DNA from: an uncultured Ruminococcus sp.
GTDB lineage: Bacteria > Bacillota > Clostridia > Oscillospirales > Acutalibacteraceae
NCBI GenBank assembly: GCA_902802795.1
Contig: CADCNI010000034.1
Span: 1-64,000 of the forward strand
Reading direction: 5' to 3'
DNA length: 64,000 nt
How positions within the stretch are numbered: position 1 is the stretch's first letter; each line of letters opens with the position of its first letter. Made by a program: the position numbers and the translations under genes. The notes under the pieces were generated by a model. That model was not told the DNA's origin, did not search any database, and was given only the letters and a program-made list of their open reading frames with translations. Shown in pieces: positions 1-7,715 of this stretch.

Positions 1-24
1 CAATACGTCTTTTGCAAAGTTCAT
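1..24 (-). CDS. Start of a gene running off the left edge
   Basis: An ATG on the minus strand at 24 is preceded by an AGGGTGG ribosome binding site at a suitable distance. It opens a frame whose first eight codons read MNFAKDVL before the window ends. Nothing can be said about function. An AT-rich upstream stretch contains a TATAAT-like hexamer, but I found no convincing -35. Confidence 0.4.
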
Positions 25-327
25 TTTTACCACCCTATTATATTTTAGCATATTGGTTTTGCTTTGGCTATATGAATTTTAAGTTAGTGCTTATGGGGCG
101 CTGCCCCACTCCCCGCTGGTGGCACTGCCCCCAGGCCCCTGCCAGGAGGGCCTACCCCCCTGGACTCCCACGCTCGCATTCGCTCGCTGGTTATGCGCTG
201 CGCTATGCTTTTTTCTTTTTCTCTCCCCACTGACAGTATGCCGCCGTTGCCTCCCGTCAGCACGGGAAAAAGGATCTTTCTCATTTTTTGATTCATTTGT
301 CATGTCACCTCATGCCGCTTCCTGTCA
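25..327. repeat. Intergenic repeat island (palindrome-rich)
   Basis: This gene-free stretch holds short GC-rich palindromes such as GGGGCGCTGCCCC, followed by CGCTCGCATTCGCTCGCT and TTATGCGCTGCGCTATGC. The same modules, in the same order, recur at about 59990-60245, where a MITE interrupts them, and in part at 19090-19345 and 44770-44800. Short open frames here are not supported by ribosome binding sites. I read it as a dispersed non-coding repeat. Confidence 0.7.
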
Positions 328-936
328 TTAGCTCATCTCGAACCAGTACCACGCCGCGAACACAAGGATAAAAAACGGCAGCGAAAGCAGCAGTTCCCAC
401 CGTCTGGCGATGCGCACATCGGTATGTTTCACCCGTCCCGCCAGCCATTGCAGGAAGTGAAACAGCACACGGTAAGAAAGCAGCACGCCCCAACCGTACG
501 CCATGATAATCGTGACAACCCCCAACGCAAGGGCGAGCGCAGAGGAAAAATCCGCGAAGGACAGCACAGCCATCCCGCCTATCACGCCCACTACGCCCAG
601 ACCAAAGAGCAGCCGGAAGATCGCCATTCCACGGGTGTGAGAGGAACCGGATGCCACGGACAGCGCGTGCGTTTCCTGCCACCTTTCACAGGCAAGCGTC
701 AGCGCCAACACGAAAAAGGGATAGACGGTAAACAACGCTGCGTCTGTCGGAATAAACCGATCCATCAACGCCTGCACAGGCGCATACCATGCCGTCTCGT
801 CATAGGGAAACAGTTGGTCGCCGTAGGTACCTATCACCATTTCCACCAATATACCCGCCACAGCGGAGCCAAATCCCATCAGCGGAGGCAGGATGTATTT
901 TTTTGTGAATGTTGCTATTTTTGCTGTTTGAGGCAT
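328..936 (-). CDS. Polytopic membrane protein, function unknown
   Basis: A 202-residue protein with about five hydrophobic segments (near residues 12-35, 65-83, 104-126, 132-158 and 183-200) and a short polar N-terminus, so it is an integral membrane protein. I do not recognise a family. The ATG at 936 has a GGAGTG ribosome binding site that overlaps the end of the upstream 71-residue membrane protein gene, so the two are probably co-transcribed and translationally coupled. Confidence 0.7.
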   Translation of the reverse strand: MPQTAKIATFTKKYILPPLMGFGSAVAGILVEMVIGTYGDQLFPYDETAWYAPVQALMDRFIPTDAALFTVYPFFVLALTLACERWQETHALSVASGSSHTRGMAIFRLLFGLGVVGVIGGMAVLSFADFSSALALALGVVTIIMAYGWGVLLSYRVLFHFLQWLAGRVKHTDVRIARRWELLLSLPFFILVFAAWYWFEMS

Positions 937-943
937 GTTTTAC

Positions 944-1159
944 TCACTCCTTTTTCTTTTTTAGCCAAAACACCAAAACGACAAGGCTGATAATCCAAAA
1001 GCCAAACATCAGGAATCCTATCGGAATAAACATTGCATCCTCTTCCCAATCATATGTCCCCGGCTTATCAAGCCACCACGCCGATGTAAACACGAGAGAA
1101 ACATACAGCCAGAATACACTCAGAACACTGTATAGGATTCCAACAGCCACCTTTTTCAC
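944..1159 (-). CDS. Small two-helix membrane protein, function unknown
   Basis: A protein of about 71 residues with two membrane segments separated by an acidic, Trp-rich loop and ending in a run of lysines. The GTG at 1159 is preferred over the ATG at 1165, because the GGAGGT binding site lies 7 bases before the GTG but only 1 base before the ATG. It ends a few bases before the next membrane protein gene and supplies that gene's ribosome binding site. No family is recognised. Confidence 0.6.
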   Translation of the reverse strand: MKKVAVGILYSVLSVFWLYVSLVFTSAWWLDKPGTYDWEEDAMFIPIGFLMFGFWIISLVVLVFWLKKKKE

Positions 1160-1280
1160 CGTCATACCTCCGTTTCACAAATGTCTAAAAGTCATCTTAT
1201 ATAACGAATAATACCATACATATATCCGAATGTCAATAAAAATATATCGAATTTCATCAATCTTAACAGAATGTTTAAAG

Positions 1281-1326
1281 AAAAAAATCCGCGATACAGC
1301 CTTTGCAAAAAGCCGTATCGCGGATT
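1281..1326 (-). terminator. Rho-independent terminator of ilvE
   Basis: The inverted repeat AATCCGCGATAC / GTATCGCGGATT, on the minus strand, is followed by a run of seven T residues. It sits about 90 bases past the ilvE stop codon. Confidence 0.85.
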
Positions 1327-1413
1327 GCATTTTGAATTGTCAGTCAAATCAGATTCGGAGGGAGAGACGCAGAACGAGACAAAGCGCACGCCGAATCAAG
1401 AACCATTACGCAT

Positions 1414-2481
1414 TTATTTGACTACGACCGTCCAGCCGAACTCATCGGGGAGCTTGCCGAACTGCATACCGGTGATCTTGTCGTAAAGCATCTGGGAGAT
1501 TTCACCGATTTCGCCGTTGTTGATCGGGATGATGGTGTCGCCGCACTTGAGTTCACCGACCGGGGAGATGACCGCGGCGGTACCTGTGCCGAACATTTCT
1601 TTGAACTCGCCCTTCTTGTTGGCCTCAATGAGTTCTTCCACGGTAATCAGGCGTTCGGACACCTTGTAGCCCATGTGCTTGAGCACTTCGATGACCGACT
1701 TTCTGGTGATGCCGGGGAGAATGGAGCCGCGCAGCATGGGAGTAACGATTTCATCGCTCAGCACAAAGAACACGTTCATGGCGCCGACTTCCTCGATGTA
1801 CTTGCGCTCTACGCCGTCGAGCCACAGAACCTGGCTGTAACCCTGCTCCGCCGCGACGTCCTGCGCCTTCAGGGAAGCCGCGTAGTTGCCGCCTGTCTTG
1901 GCATAGCCTGTGCCGCCGATGACCGCACGGACATATTTGGTCTCCACATAAATCTTAACGGGAGCCAGACCGCCGGCATAATAGGAGCCGGAGGGGCTCA
2001 TGATGATGATGAACTTATACTCGGTGGAGGTGTGCGCGCCCAGCGCGTCCTCGGTGCCGATGATGAAGGGACGGATGTAGAGGGAAGCGCCGTCGGTGTG
2101 GGGAACCCAGTCGCTGTCGATGTCAACCAGCATTTCGAGCGCCTTCTCCGCCAGTTCTTCGTCGATCAGCGGGATGCTCAGACGGTCGTTGGAGCTGTTG
2201 AGACGGGCAAAGTTCTGGTCGGGACGGAACAGTCTGATCTTGCCGTCCACGCCGCGATAGGCCTTCATGCCCTCGAAAACCTCCTGGCTGTAGTGCAGGC
2301 ACATGCAGGCGGGGGTGAGATCGAGCGGGCCGTAGGGGACGATGCGGGGATCATGCCAGTGTCCGTCGGTGTAATCCATGACAAACATATGATCGGTGAA
2401 GATCTTGCCGAAGCCGAGCTTGGTTTCATCGGTGGGCTTCTGCTTGGGGGCAGTGGTCAACTGAACCTTGATTTCTTCCAT
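1414..2481 (-). CDS. ilvE: Branched-chain amino acid aminotransferase
   Basis: A 355-residue PLP enzyme of fold type IV. It transaminates leucine, isoleucine and valine with 2-oxoglutarate, the last step of their synthesis and the first of their breakdown, in the cytosol. The cofactor-binding signature GGTGYAKTGGNYAAS is present, and Lys195 is the expected Schiff-base lysine. KYIEEVGAMNVFF and the GTGTAAVISPVG loop match the long bacterial/eukaryotic BCAT subfamily. The ATG at 2481 is chosen because AGAGGAG lies about 10 bases upstream; the open frame runs 16 codons further without a binding site. A consensus promoter and a terminator bracket it as a single-gene unit. Confidence 0.95.
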   Translation of the reverse strand: MEEIKVQLTTAPKQKPTDETKLGFGKIFTDHMFVMDYTDGHWHDPRIVPYGPLDLTPACMCLHYSQEVFEGMKAYRGVDGKIRLFRPDQNFARLNSSNDRLSIPLIDEELAEKALEMLVDIDSDWVPHTDGASLYIRPFIIGTEDALGAHTSTEYKFIIIMSPSGSYYAGGLAPVKIYVETKYVRAVIGGTGYAKTGGNYAASLKAQDVAAEQGYSQVLWLDGVERKYIEEVGAMNVFFVLSDEIVTPMLRGSILPGITRKSVIEVLKHMGYKVSERLITVEELIEANKKGEFKEMFGTGTAAVISPVGELKCGDTIIPINNGEIGEISQMLYDKITGMQFGKLPDEFGWTVVVK

Positions 2482-2569
2482 AAGGTAAACACTCCTCTTA
2501 GTATCAATCTCAATGATTTTGATTTCCAAATAAACGAAAAATTGACAGCTTCTATGCTGTTTAAACTAG

Positions 2570-2598
2570 ATTATAGCACTCTCACGCCTGATTTGCAA
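2570..2598 (-). promoter_or_regulatory. SigA-type promoter of ilvE
   Basis: On the minus strand TTGCAA is followed after exactly 17 bases by TATAAT. It lies about 90 bases upstream of the ilvE start. No T-box or attenuator hairpin is evident in the leader. Confidence 0.75.
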
Positions 2599-2644
2599 GT
2601 TTTTTGTATAAATAATTCCTGCATGATGTGGCAACGATACGTTG

Positions 2645-2745
2645 ATACCAGTGGCTAGTGGCTAGTGGTTAGTGGTTAGTGATCAGAAAGTGGGGAGTGG
2701 AGAGTTTCAAAATTCTTCCCACTTCCCACTTCCCACTTTACAATT
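2645..2745. repeat. Simple-sequence tract of the AGTGGGGAGTGGAGAG type
   Basis: The tract reads as degenerate repeats of GTGGCTAGTGGTTAGTG, then AGTGGGGAGTGGAGAG, then the complementary CCCACTTCCCACTTCCCAC. Closely related tracts occur at 30366-30410 and 59683-59710, each next to a gene end. The two arms can pair into a hairpin. Confidence 0.6.
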
Positions 2746-3225
2746 TCACGCTTCACACTTCACGATCTTCTGGTCGGCCACCTCCGCGAGAGACGGGGCA
2801 AAGGCCAGTCCCAGCGCCGTGCCGTCGGGGAACAGCTCATGCAGCGGCACCAGCACAAAGGCGCGGTGCAGCAGGCGCGGATGCGGCAGCGTCAGTTCGT
2901 CGCTCTCCATCGTGACCCTTTCATAAAGCAGCAGGTCGATATCCACCGTGCGGGGGGATTTGTACCCCACGCGCACCCGCCCCAGTACCGATTCGATCCC
3001 CAGACACGCACCTAACAGGGCATTGGGAGAAAGCGACGTTTCGATCTCCGCCACGCAGTTGAGATAAGGCGGCTGCGGCGCTGTGACCTCCACCGCCTCT
3101 GTCAGATAAAAGCCCGACGTGCGCAGCAGTTTCGTACCGCAGAGCGCATCAAGCGCATCGAGGGCCAGACGGAGATTTTGCCGGGAATCGCCTATATTGC
3201 CGCCGAGTCCGAGAATGGCTTTCAT
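2746..3225 (-). CDS. folK: 6-hydroxymethyl-7,8-dihydropterin pyrophosphokinase
   Basis: A 159-residue folate-biosynthesis enzyme that transfers pyrophosphate from ATP to 6-hydroxymethyl-dihydropterin. It starts with the family's N-terminal GLGGNIGD and carries SPRTVDIDLLLY and LPHPRLLHRAFVLVPL, which hold the metal- and pterin-binding residues. The length is normal. The ATG at 3225 overlaps the stop of folB in an ATGA arrangement, so the two are translationally coupled. folP and folE are not in the window. Confidence 0.93.
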   Translation of the reverse strand: MKAILGLGGNIGDSRQNLRLALDALDALCGTKLLRTSGFYLTEAVEVTAPQPPYLNCVAEIETSLSPNALLGACLGIESVLGRVRVGYKSPRTVDIDLLLYERVTMESDELTLPHPRLLHRAFVLVPLHELFPDGTALGLAFAPSLAEVADQKIVKCEA

Positions 3226-3596
3226 ATGCCGCCCTCCCTTCCTCTGCAAATGGTAACGGCAGCATATTGGATGTCGCATTTGACGGGCGCGCTCGGCTTG
3301 TAAACCGTGACCTCCACCTCCGCCGCCTGCGGAAATTCGATCAGGATCGCGTTACACACCGCCTGCGCCGCGCGCTCGATGAGGTGGTAGGTGTTCTCTG
3401 TCATCACCCGGTAGGCGCAGTTGCACACCTCGTCATAATTGATCGTATGCGCCACATCGTCCGAATAGCAAGCCAGCATGAAGTCGCCGTATATGTTGAT
3501 GTCCAGATAGAAATACTGCCCCTTGCGGTTTTCCTCCGGCAGTACCCCGTGATAGGCAAATACTTTTAAATGTTTGACCGAAATACAGTCCTGCAT
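3222..3596 (-). CDS. folB: Dihydroneopterin aldolase
   Basis: A 124-residue enzyme that cleaves dihydroneopterin to 6-hydroxymethyl-dihydropterin and glycolaldehyde, the substrate step for the downstream FolK. The N-terminal VFAYHGVLPEENRKGQ and the central INYDEVCNCAY are family hallmarks. The Tyr and Glu of the active site are visible in the first motif and near HLIERAAQAV. The ATG at 3596 follows AAAGGAGTGG; the open frame extends 19 codons upstream without a binding site. It forms an operon with folK. Confidence 0.93.
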   Translation of the reverse strand: MQDCISVKHLKVFAYHGVLPEENRKGQYFYLDINIYGDFMLACYSDDVAHTINYDEVCNCAYRVMTENTYHLIERAAQAVCNAILIEFPQAAEVEVTVYKPSAPVKCDIQYAAVTICRGREGGI

Positions 3597-3666
3597 TTTC
3601 TCATCCACTCCTTTATTTCTCACACACGCATTATTGACAATTTTTTTAATCATTTGTATAATAGAG

Positions 3667-3958
3667 TTGGCGCTTCGCTGAGTTGAGCGCTTCGCATTCG
3701 CTCACTGAGTTGGGCGCTTCGCTGAGTTGGGCGTTCGCATTCGCTCACTGAGTTGGGCGCTTCGCTGAGTTGAGCGCTTCGCTGAGTTGGGCGCTTCGCT
3801 GAGTTGAGCGCTTCGCTGAGTTGTATAGTTAATAGTTGCATAGTTACACTGCTCAACTCAGCGACCGCAGGGAGCGCTCAACTCAGCGACCGCAGGGAGC
3901 GCTCAACTCAGCGACCGCAGGGAGCGCTCAACTCAGCGACCGCAGGGAGCGCTCAACT
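3667..3958. repeat. Two tandem arrays in inverted orientation
   Basis: From about 3667 to 3822, units of the kind GCGCTTCGCTGAGTTGAGC repeat with variants that insert GCATTCGCTCACT. After a 28-base AT-rich spacer, four identical 25-bp units beginning GCTCAACTCAGCGACCGC fill 3851-3950, with a partial fifth. The core CGCTGAGTTGAGC of the left array is the reverse complement of GCTCAACTCAGCG in the right array, so the block as a whole is an inverted repeat. There are no spacers between units, so it is not CRISPR. Confidence 0.85.
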
Positions 3959-4010
3959 TTTATTATCAAACATTTGGCTCCCATTGTCAATAGCGAAAGG
4001 AGATAAAAAA

Positions 4011-5723
4011 ATGGCGGATTTCAGTTTGATGTGGCCTTCGGACTGCCCGAGAGAGTATAAGGAGCTTAGCGACGAAAGCTGCAATGACCTGTCGCTGGAG
4101 CTTTTCTGTTCGCGGCTTTCCAAAAAGGAATATGACCGCAATATCATTTTCACCATGCTCAGGCAGATGCCGTCCAGTGCGCGTGTCGTGAAGTACCGCG
4201 TGGATGTGTTCGACGACATCCTGCGTCATCCGGCGCTCCGTCAGAATATCACGGAACTTCTGGAACAGCTTGAATTTCTCAAAAGTCTGCACAAGCACGC
4301 GCGTGACAAGGAATCGTCAAGCATCTGGCAGATCATCAACCGCCTCAACGAACTGGATTCCTACATCGACTGTGTGACCGGTATCAAAACCACGCTGGAA
4401 AACAGCGAAATACATTCCGAAGGACTGAAAAATCTGCTGGAGTTGGTGAGAAGCATACACGCCGACAGCGGTTTTCCGGCATTGAAAGAGGATATCAAGC
4501 GTGTGGTAAACGACACCAGCAAGATCAAAAGTATCACTTTGGGAGTCAATCTCAACCGTTCTCTTTCTCCGGTCGAGGTAGGCGTGGTTTCCATCAACAA
4601 CAAACCCTACACCCGCGTGGGCGTGCTCTCCAATTTTTATGAATTTACCGCCTCAAAGGACGGTCTGCACGACGGCACCGATACAGACTCCATGAAGTTT
4701 CACGCACCCAATGCGGGCAACGGGCTTCTTTCCATCTCAAAGCAGGCTGCTTCCAAAAATGCGGCGGTGCTGACAGGGCTTGCGAAGGTATATGTATCGG
4801 GCGACGGCGAGAGCAATCCCCTGATGAACAATCTCAACGAAATTATCACCGACATGCTCAAGCCCGTGGTGCGCAAGCTCAACGATGTGCTGGCGAAATA
4901 CGTGGACGTGAGCGGCTATTCTCTCATCTCGCTCATCCCCGAACTGACCTTTTATCTGCGCTGGGCGGAGCTGATCGAAAAGCTGACGGCGGCGGGCGTT
5001 CCGATGTGCAAGCCGGAAATCCTATCCGAAAGCCGCCGGGAATTCTACGCGGAGGGCTTGTACAACCTCAAACTCGGACTCAAAAAGGCGGACGGCGAGC
5101 CGCTCGACATCGTACTCAACACGGTGGATTTCCGCGCCGAACGCCGCATTTATATCATGACCGGCCCCAACCGCGGCGGCAAGACCACCTTTACCCAGGC
5201 GGTGGGACTCATCTTCCTCATGGCGCAGCAGGGGCTGTATGTCCCCGCCAAGCGGTGCATGCTCTCCCCCGCCGACTGCATTTACACCCATTTCCCCGCC
5301 GATGAAAACCGCACGGTTGACCTCGGCCGACTGGGGGAAGAATCCAAGCGCATGAGCGAAATTTTTTCCGAAGCGACGGACAGAAGTCTGCTGCTCTTTA
5401 ACGAATCCCTCGCCACCACCAATTTTGAAGAAGGTCTGTATATCGCCAAGGACGTGGTCAAGGCGCTGCATTATCTGGGCGCGCGCACCATTTTCAATAC
5501 CCATATGCACGATCTGGCGATGCATCTCGACGAACTCAACCAGTCCGAACCGACCGACAGCGCCGTGGCCAGTCTGATTACGGGCATTGACAACGGACAG
5601 CGCTCCTATAAGGTGTCGCTGGCGCCGCCCTGCGGTCAAAGCTATGCCCGCGACATCGCCAAGAAATACGGCGTGACCTACGGGCAGATCAAAGCGACCA
5701 TCGACGAGAGAAAAACGCACTGA
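4011..5723 (+). CDS. MutS-related ATPase (not canonical MutS)
   Basis: A 570-residue protein with a C-terminal MutS-type ABC ATPase. The Walker A region TGPNRGGKTTF lies near residue 383, and FNTHMHDLA matches the MutS switch histidine region. In place of the usual Walker B LLDE it has LLLFNESLATT near residue 460, so the first acidic residue is Asn; this occurs in the short MutS-like subfamily. The mismatch-binding N-terminal domain of MutS1 is absent and there is no Smr domain. The ATG at 4011 follows GAAAGGAGAT; an open frame further upstream runs through the tandem repeats and is not coding. It probably acts on DNA structures; the exact role is unknown. Confidence 0.85.
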   Translation: MADFSLMWPSDCPREYKELSDESCNDLSLELFCSRLSKKEYDRNIIFTMLRQMPSSARVVKYRVDVFDDILRHPALRQNITELLEQLEFLKSLHKHARDKESSSIWQIINRLNELDSYIDCVTGIKTTLENSEIHSEGLKNLLELVRSIHADSGFPALKEDIKRVVNDTSKIKSITLGVNLNRSLSPVEVGVVSINNKPYTRVGVLSNFYEFTASKDGLHDGTDTDSMKFHAPNAGNGLLSISKQAASKNAAVLTGLAKVYVSGDGESNPLMNNLNEIITDMLKPVVRKLNDVLAKYVDVSGYSLISLIPELTFYLRWAELIEKLTAAGVPMCKPEILSESRREFYAEGLYNLKLGLKKADGEPLDIVLNTVDFRAERRIYIMTGPNRGGKTTFTQAVGLIFLMAQQGLYVPAKRCMLSPADCIYTHFPADENRTVDLGRLGEESKRMSEIFSEATDRSLLLFNESLATTNFEEGLYIAKDVVKALHYLGARTIFNTHMHDLAMHLDELNQSEPTDSAVASLITGIDNGQRSYKVSLAPPCGQSYARDIAKKYGVTYGQIKATIDERKTH

Positions 5724-5802
5724 ACGATGGGGGTGACAGACCTATTCCGGGATTCCCGCGGGAATGTAAACCGCCGTGTGACATCCTGCGCACGAGAATT
5801 TC

Positions 5803-5831
5803 TTGCCCAATCGCACAGCATAGGCTATCAT
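5803..5831 (+). promoter_or_regulatory. Promoter of the XRE-regulator operon
   Basis: TTGCCC and TATCAT are separated by 17 bases, 32 bases before the ATG at 5863. Just upstream lies the small palindrome TTCCCGCGGGAA (near 5751-5762), a possible operator. Confidence 0.5.
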
Positions 5832-5862
5832 AAAGACAGACATTCACGAAAGGAGTCTGTAT

Positions 5863-6363
5863 ATGATGAAAATGGGAGAGAAAATCACCCAAAGAAGAAA
5901 AGAAATCGGCATGACCCAAGTAGAGCTTGCCGACAAGATGTATGTCACACGCCAGACGGTTTCCCGCTGGGAAAACAACACGGTACTGCCCGATCTGGAG
6001 AAAATTCCGCCATTAGCCACGCTGCTGGGCGTCACCTGCGACTGGCTTCTCACCGACAGCGAGGATTTGCCCGACGCCGCCTCTCCCGAGCCGCCCAAGC
6101 AGGCGGAGCCTTCCCGCCTGCTGACCAATCTTGTGGGCAAACGGGTGGCGTTTTCCTTCTATGATGACGCGGAGGACTTCGACCCGATCACCAGCGACTG
6201 CGTGGTGCTGAGCTTTGACGGCGCGTGGTTCCGGGTGCGGGGCATTCCTAAGAACAAAAAGGAAAAAAAGAATCAAAAATCGGAATCCGCCAACGCGGAA
6301 AAGCTGATCTCCCTTGCGTCGGTGCTGTCGGTCAAGATACTCGGAGAGGCGGTGGAGTTATGA
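5863..6363 (+). CDS. XRE-family regulator with a C-terminal domain shared with its neighbour
   Basis: A 166-residue protein. Residues 4-60 form a helix-turn-helix of the Cro/CI type; VTRQTVSRWENNTVLPD is the recognition-helix region. Residues 60-85 are a Pro/Glu linker. Residues 88-166, beginning VGKRVAFSFYDDAEDFD, form a second domain that resembles the C-terminal domain of the next gene. The ATG follows CGAAAGGAGTCTGTAT. The stop overlaps the next start as ATGA. It probably regulates its own operon. Confidence 0.85.
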   Translation: MMKMGEKITQRRKEIGMTQVELADKMYVTRQTVSRWENNTVLPDLEKIPPLATLLGVTCDWLLTDSEDLPDAASPEPPKQAEPSRLLTNLVGKRVAFSFYDDAEDFDPITSDCVVLSFDGAWFRVRGIPKNKKEKKNQKSESANAEKLISLASVLSVKILGEAVEL

Positions 6364-6737
6364 GCACAGGATTTGACATATGGTCTATTTTAGGCATATT
6401 CGGCTTCATCTGCGCCATACATCTGCAAGGCAGGGTCAGCCAACTGGAGCGCCAGCTTCGCGAAATCCGCTCGGGAGAACCGGTCGAACCGCGCGCCAAT
6501 CTTCATGCCATCATCCGCGAATATATCGGAAAAACCGTCACGCTGGATTTCTATGCCGATGAAGAAGACCTCGATACCGCGCAATACTTCACCACAAAGC
6601 ACGTCAGCGTCGTCATCAGCGACTGCGATGACAAATGGGTGCTGGTAACGCTCACGAAAGGGAAAGACACGGTGCAAAAGCTGCTGCGCATTGATTCCAT
6701 CAAAGGCATCGGCACGGTCGAAACCGCCAATGAATAG
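6360..6737 (+). CDS. Membrane-anchored paralogue of the XRE regulator's C-terminal domain
   Basis: A 125-residue protein with one N-terminal membrane segment (residues 6-22), a short amphipathic coil (residues 25-40), and a cytosolic domain from residue 52. That domain begins IGKTVTLDFYADEEDLD and ends QKLLRIDSIKGIGTVE. It aligns with the upstream regulator's VGKRVAFSFYDDAEDFD and EKLISLASVLSVKILGE. The start overlaps the regulator's stop (ATGA). A plausible role is membrane tethering or sensing through a shared domain interface; this is inference, and no named family is recognised. Confidence 0.75.
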   Translation: MSTGFDIWSILGIFGFICAIHLQGRVSQLERQLREIRSGEPVEPRANLHAIIREYIGKTVTLDFYADEEDLDTAQYFTTKHVSVVISDCDDKWVLVTLTKGKDTVQKLLRIDSIKGIGTVETANE

Positions 6738-6761
6738 AACAACGAAAGGATTGAGGATATC

Positions 6762-7625
6762 ATGTCAAATCAGGATACCCAAAACAACAAACAAAACGAA
6801 AAACTATCCATGAACGAGGAGGAACTTCGCGCCAAGCTGGAGGAAGAACGCATTAATTCCGTTTTTCCCGATCAGTCTCCATCGAGCAAGGTCATCAACA
6901 ACGTGCTGGTGCTGCTCACCTCGCTTGTCACCGCCGCACTCATTCTCGTCGGGCTTTTTTACCTCAACCGCTTGACCTCCTTTATGAACTCCTACGCGCT
7001 GCCGTATCTGTGGATGATAGACGACAGCAGCGGATTTATGGCGGAACTGCTGCACTGTGTCATCCGTCTGCTCTTTGTACTGGCCATCTGTGTGCTTTTT
7101 GGCTTTGCGCTTGAAATCAATTATTCCGCCAAGAGCCGCCCAAAAGATGTGTGGCAAAAGCATGTTAAATGGTGTCTGATCGCCGCTTTTGGCAGTGATG
7201 TGCTGCTGATGCTTATCTCCCGCATTTTTGAAGGTCGGTCGGCCGCCGTATCGGGAAGCGTCTTCTCACAGACTATGTATTACATCACCAAGCTGGCGGT
7301 GGTTCCCTTCACCAATATCATGTTGTATCTGGTCATTCCCTCCGCGATCATCAAAATTGTCATCACGCTGGTATCCGATTCGGATAAAAAAGTGGAACTT
7401 CCTCTGACGGTTCTCACAACCGTCACACTGACACTCGGCATGCTGGGTATGTCGTGGGACGGCATCCGCAACGCGGGATTTTTGCTCTCCGTCTATGCGC
7501 TGATACAAAGCGCGTCCTACAGCGTGGTCTACCACCGCACCAATACCATCTGGCGTCCTGTACTGCTGTACATAGGCGTGACGGCGCTGTATTATCCCCT
7601 GTCGTATCTTTTGAATCTGATTTAA
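6762..7625 (+). CDS. Polytopic membrane protein, third gene of the regulator operon
   Basis: A 287-residue protein with a charged cytosolic N-terminus of about 45 residues and seven or so hydrophobic segments. The first is near residues 46-68 and the last ends at the C-terminus. No transporter or enzyme motif is visible. AAAGGATTGAGGATATC precedes the ATG, and only 24 bases separate it from the gene before, so the three genes likely form one operon. Function unknown. Confidence 0.75.
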   Translation: MSNQDTQNNKQNEKLSMNEEELRAKLEEERINSVFPDQSPSSKVINNVLVLLTSLVTAALILVGLFYLNRLTSFMNSYALPYLWMIDDSSGFMAELLHCVIRLLFVLAICVLFGFALEINYSAKSRPKDVWQKHVKWCLIAAFGSDVLLMLISRIFEGRSAAVSGSVFSQTMYYITKLAVVPFTNIMLYLVIPSAIIKIVITLVSDSDKKVELPLTVLTTVTLTLGMLGMSWDGIRNAGFLLSVYALIQSASYSVVYHRTNTIWRPVLLYIGVTALYYPLSYLLNLI

Positions 7626-7639
7626 GACAATGAAAAACA

Positions 7640-7680
7640 CAGCCTCCCTTTTCTCGCGCACAACGAGAAAAAGGAGGCTG
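7640..7680. terminator. Bidirectional terminator between convergent genes
   Basis: CAGCCTCC-TTTTCTCG pairs with CGAGAAAA-GGAGGCTG around a 7-base loop. A run of T follows on the minus strand and a weaker TTT on the plus strand. It lies between the convergent membrane protein gene and ABC-F gene. Confidence 0.8.
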
Positions 7681-7715
7681 TTTGCATAAAATTAGCTTGT
7701 TTTTGTCCCCCACAA

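Noticed and set aside
3851..3950. Four identical 25-bp repeats as a CRISPR array
   Set aside because: Units abut directly with no spacers, and no cas genes are present.
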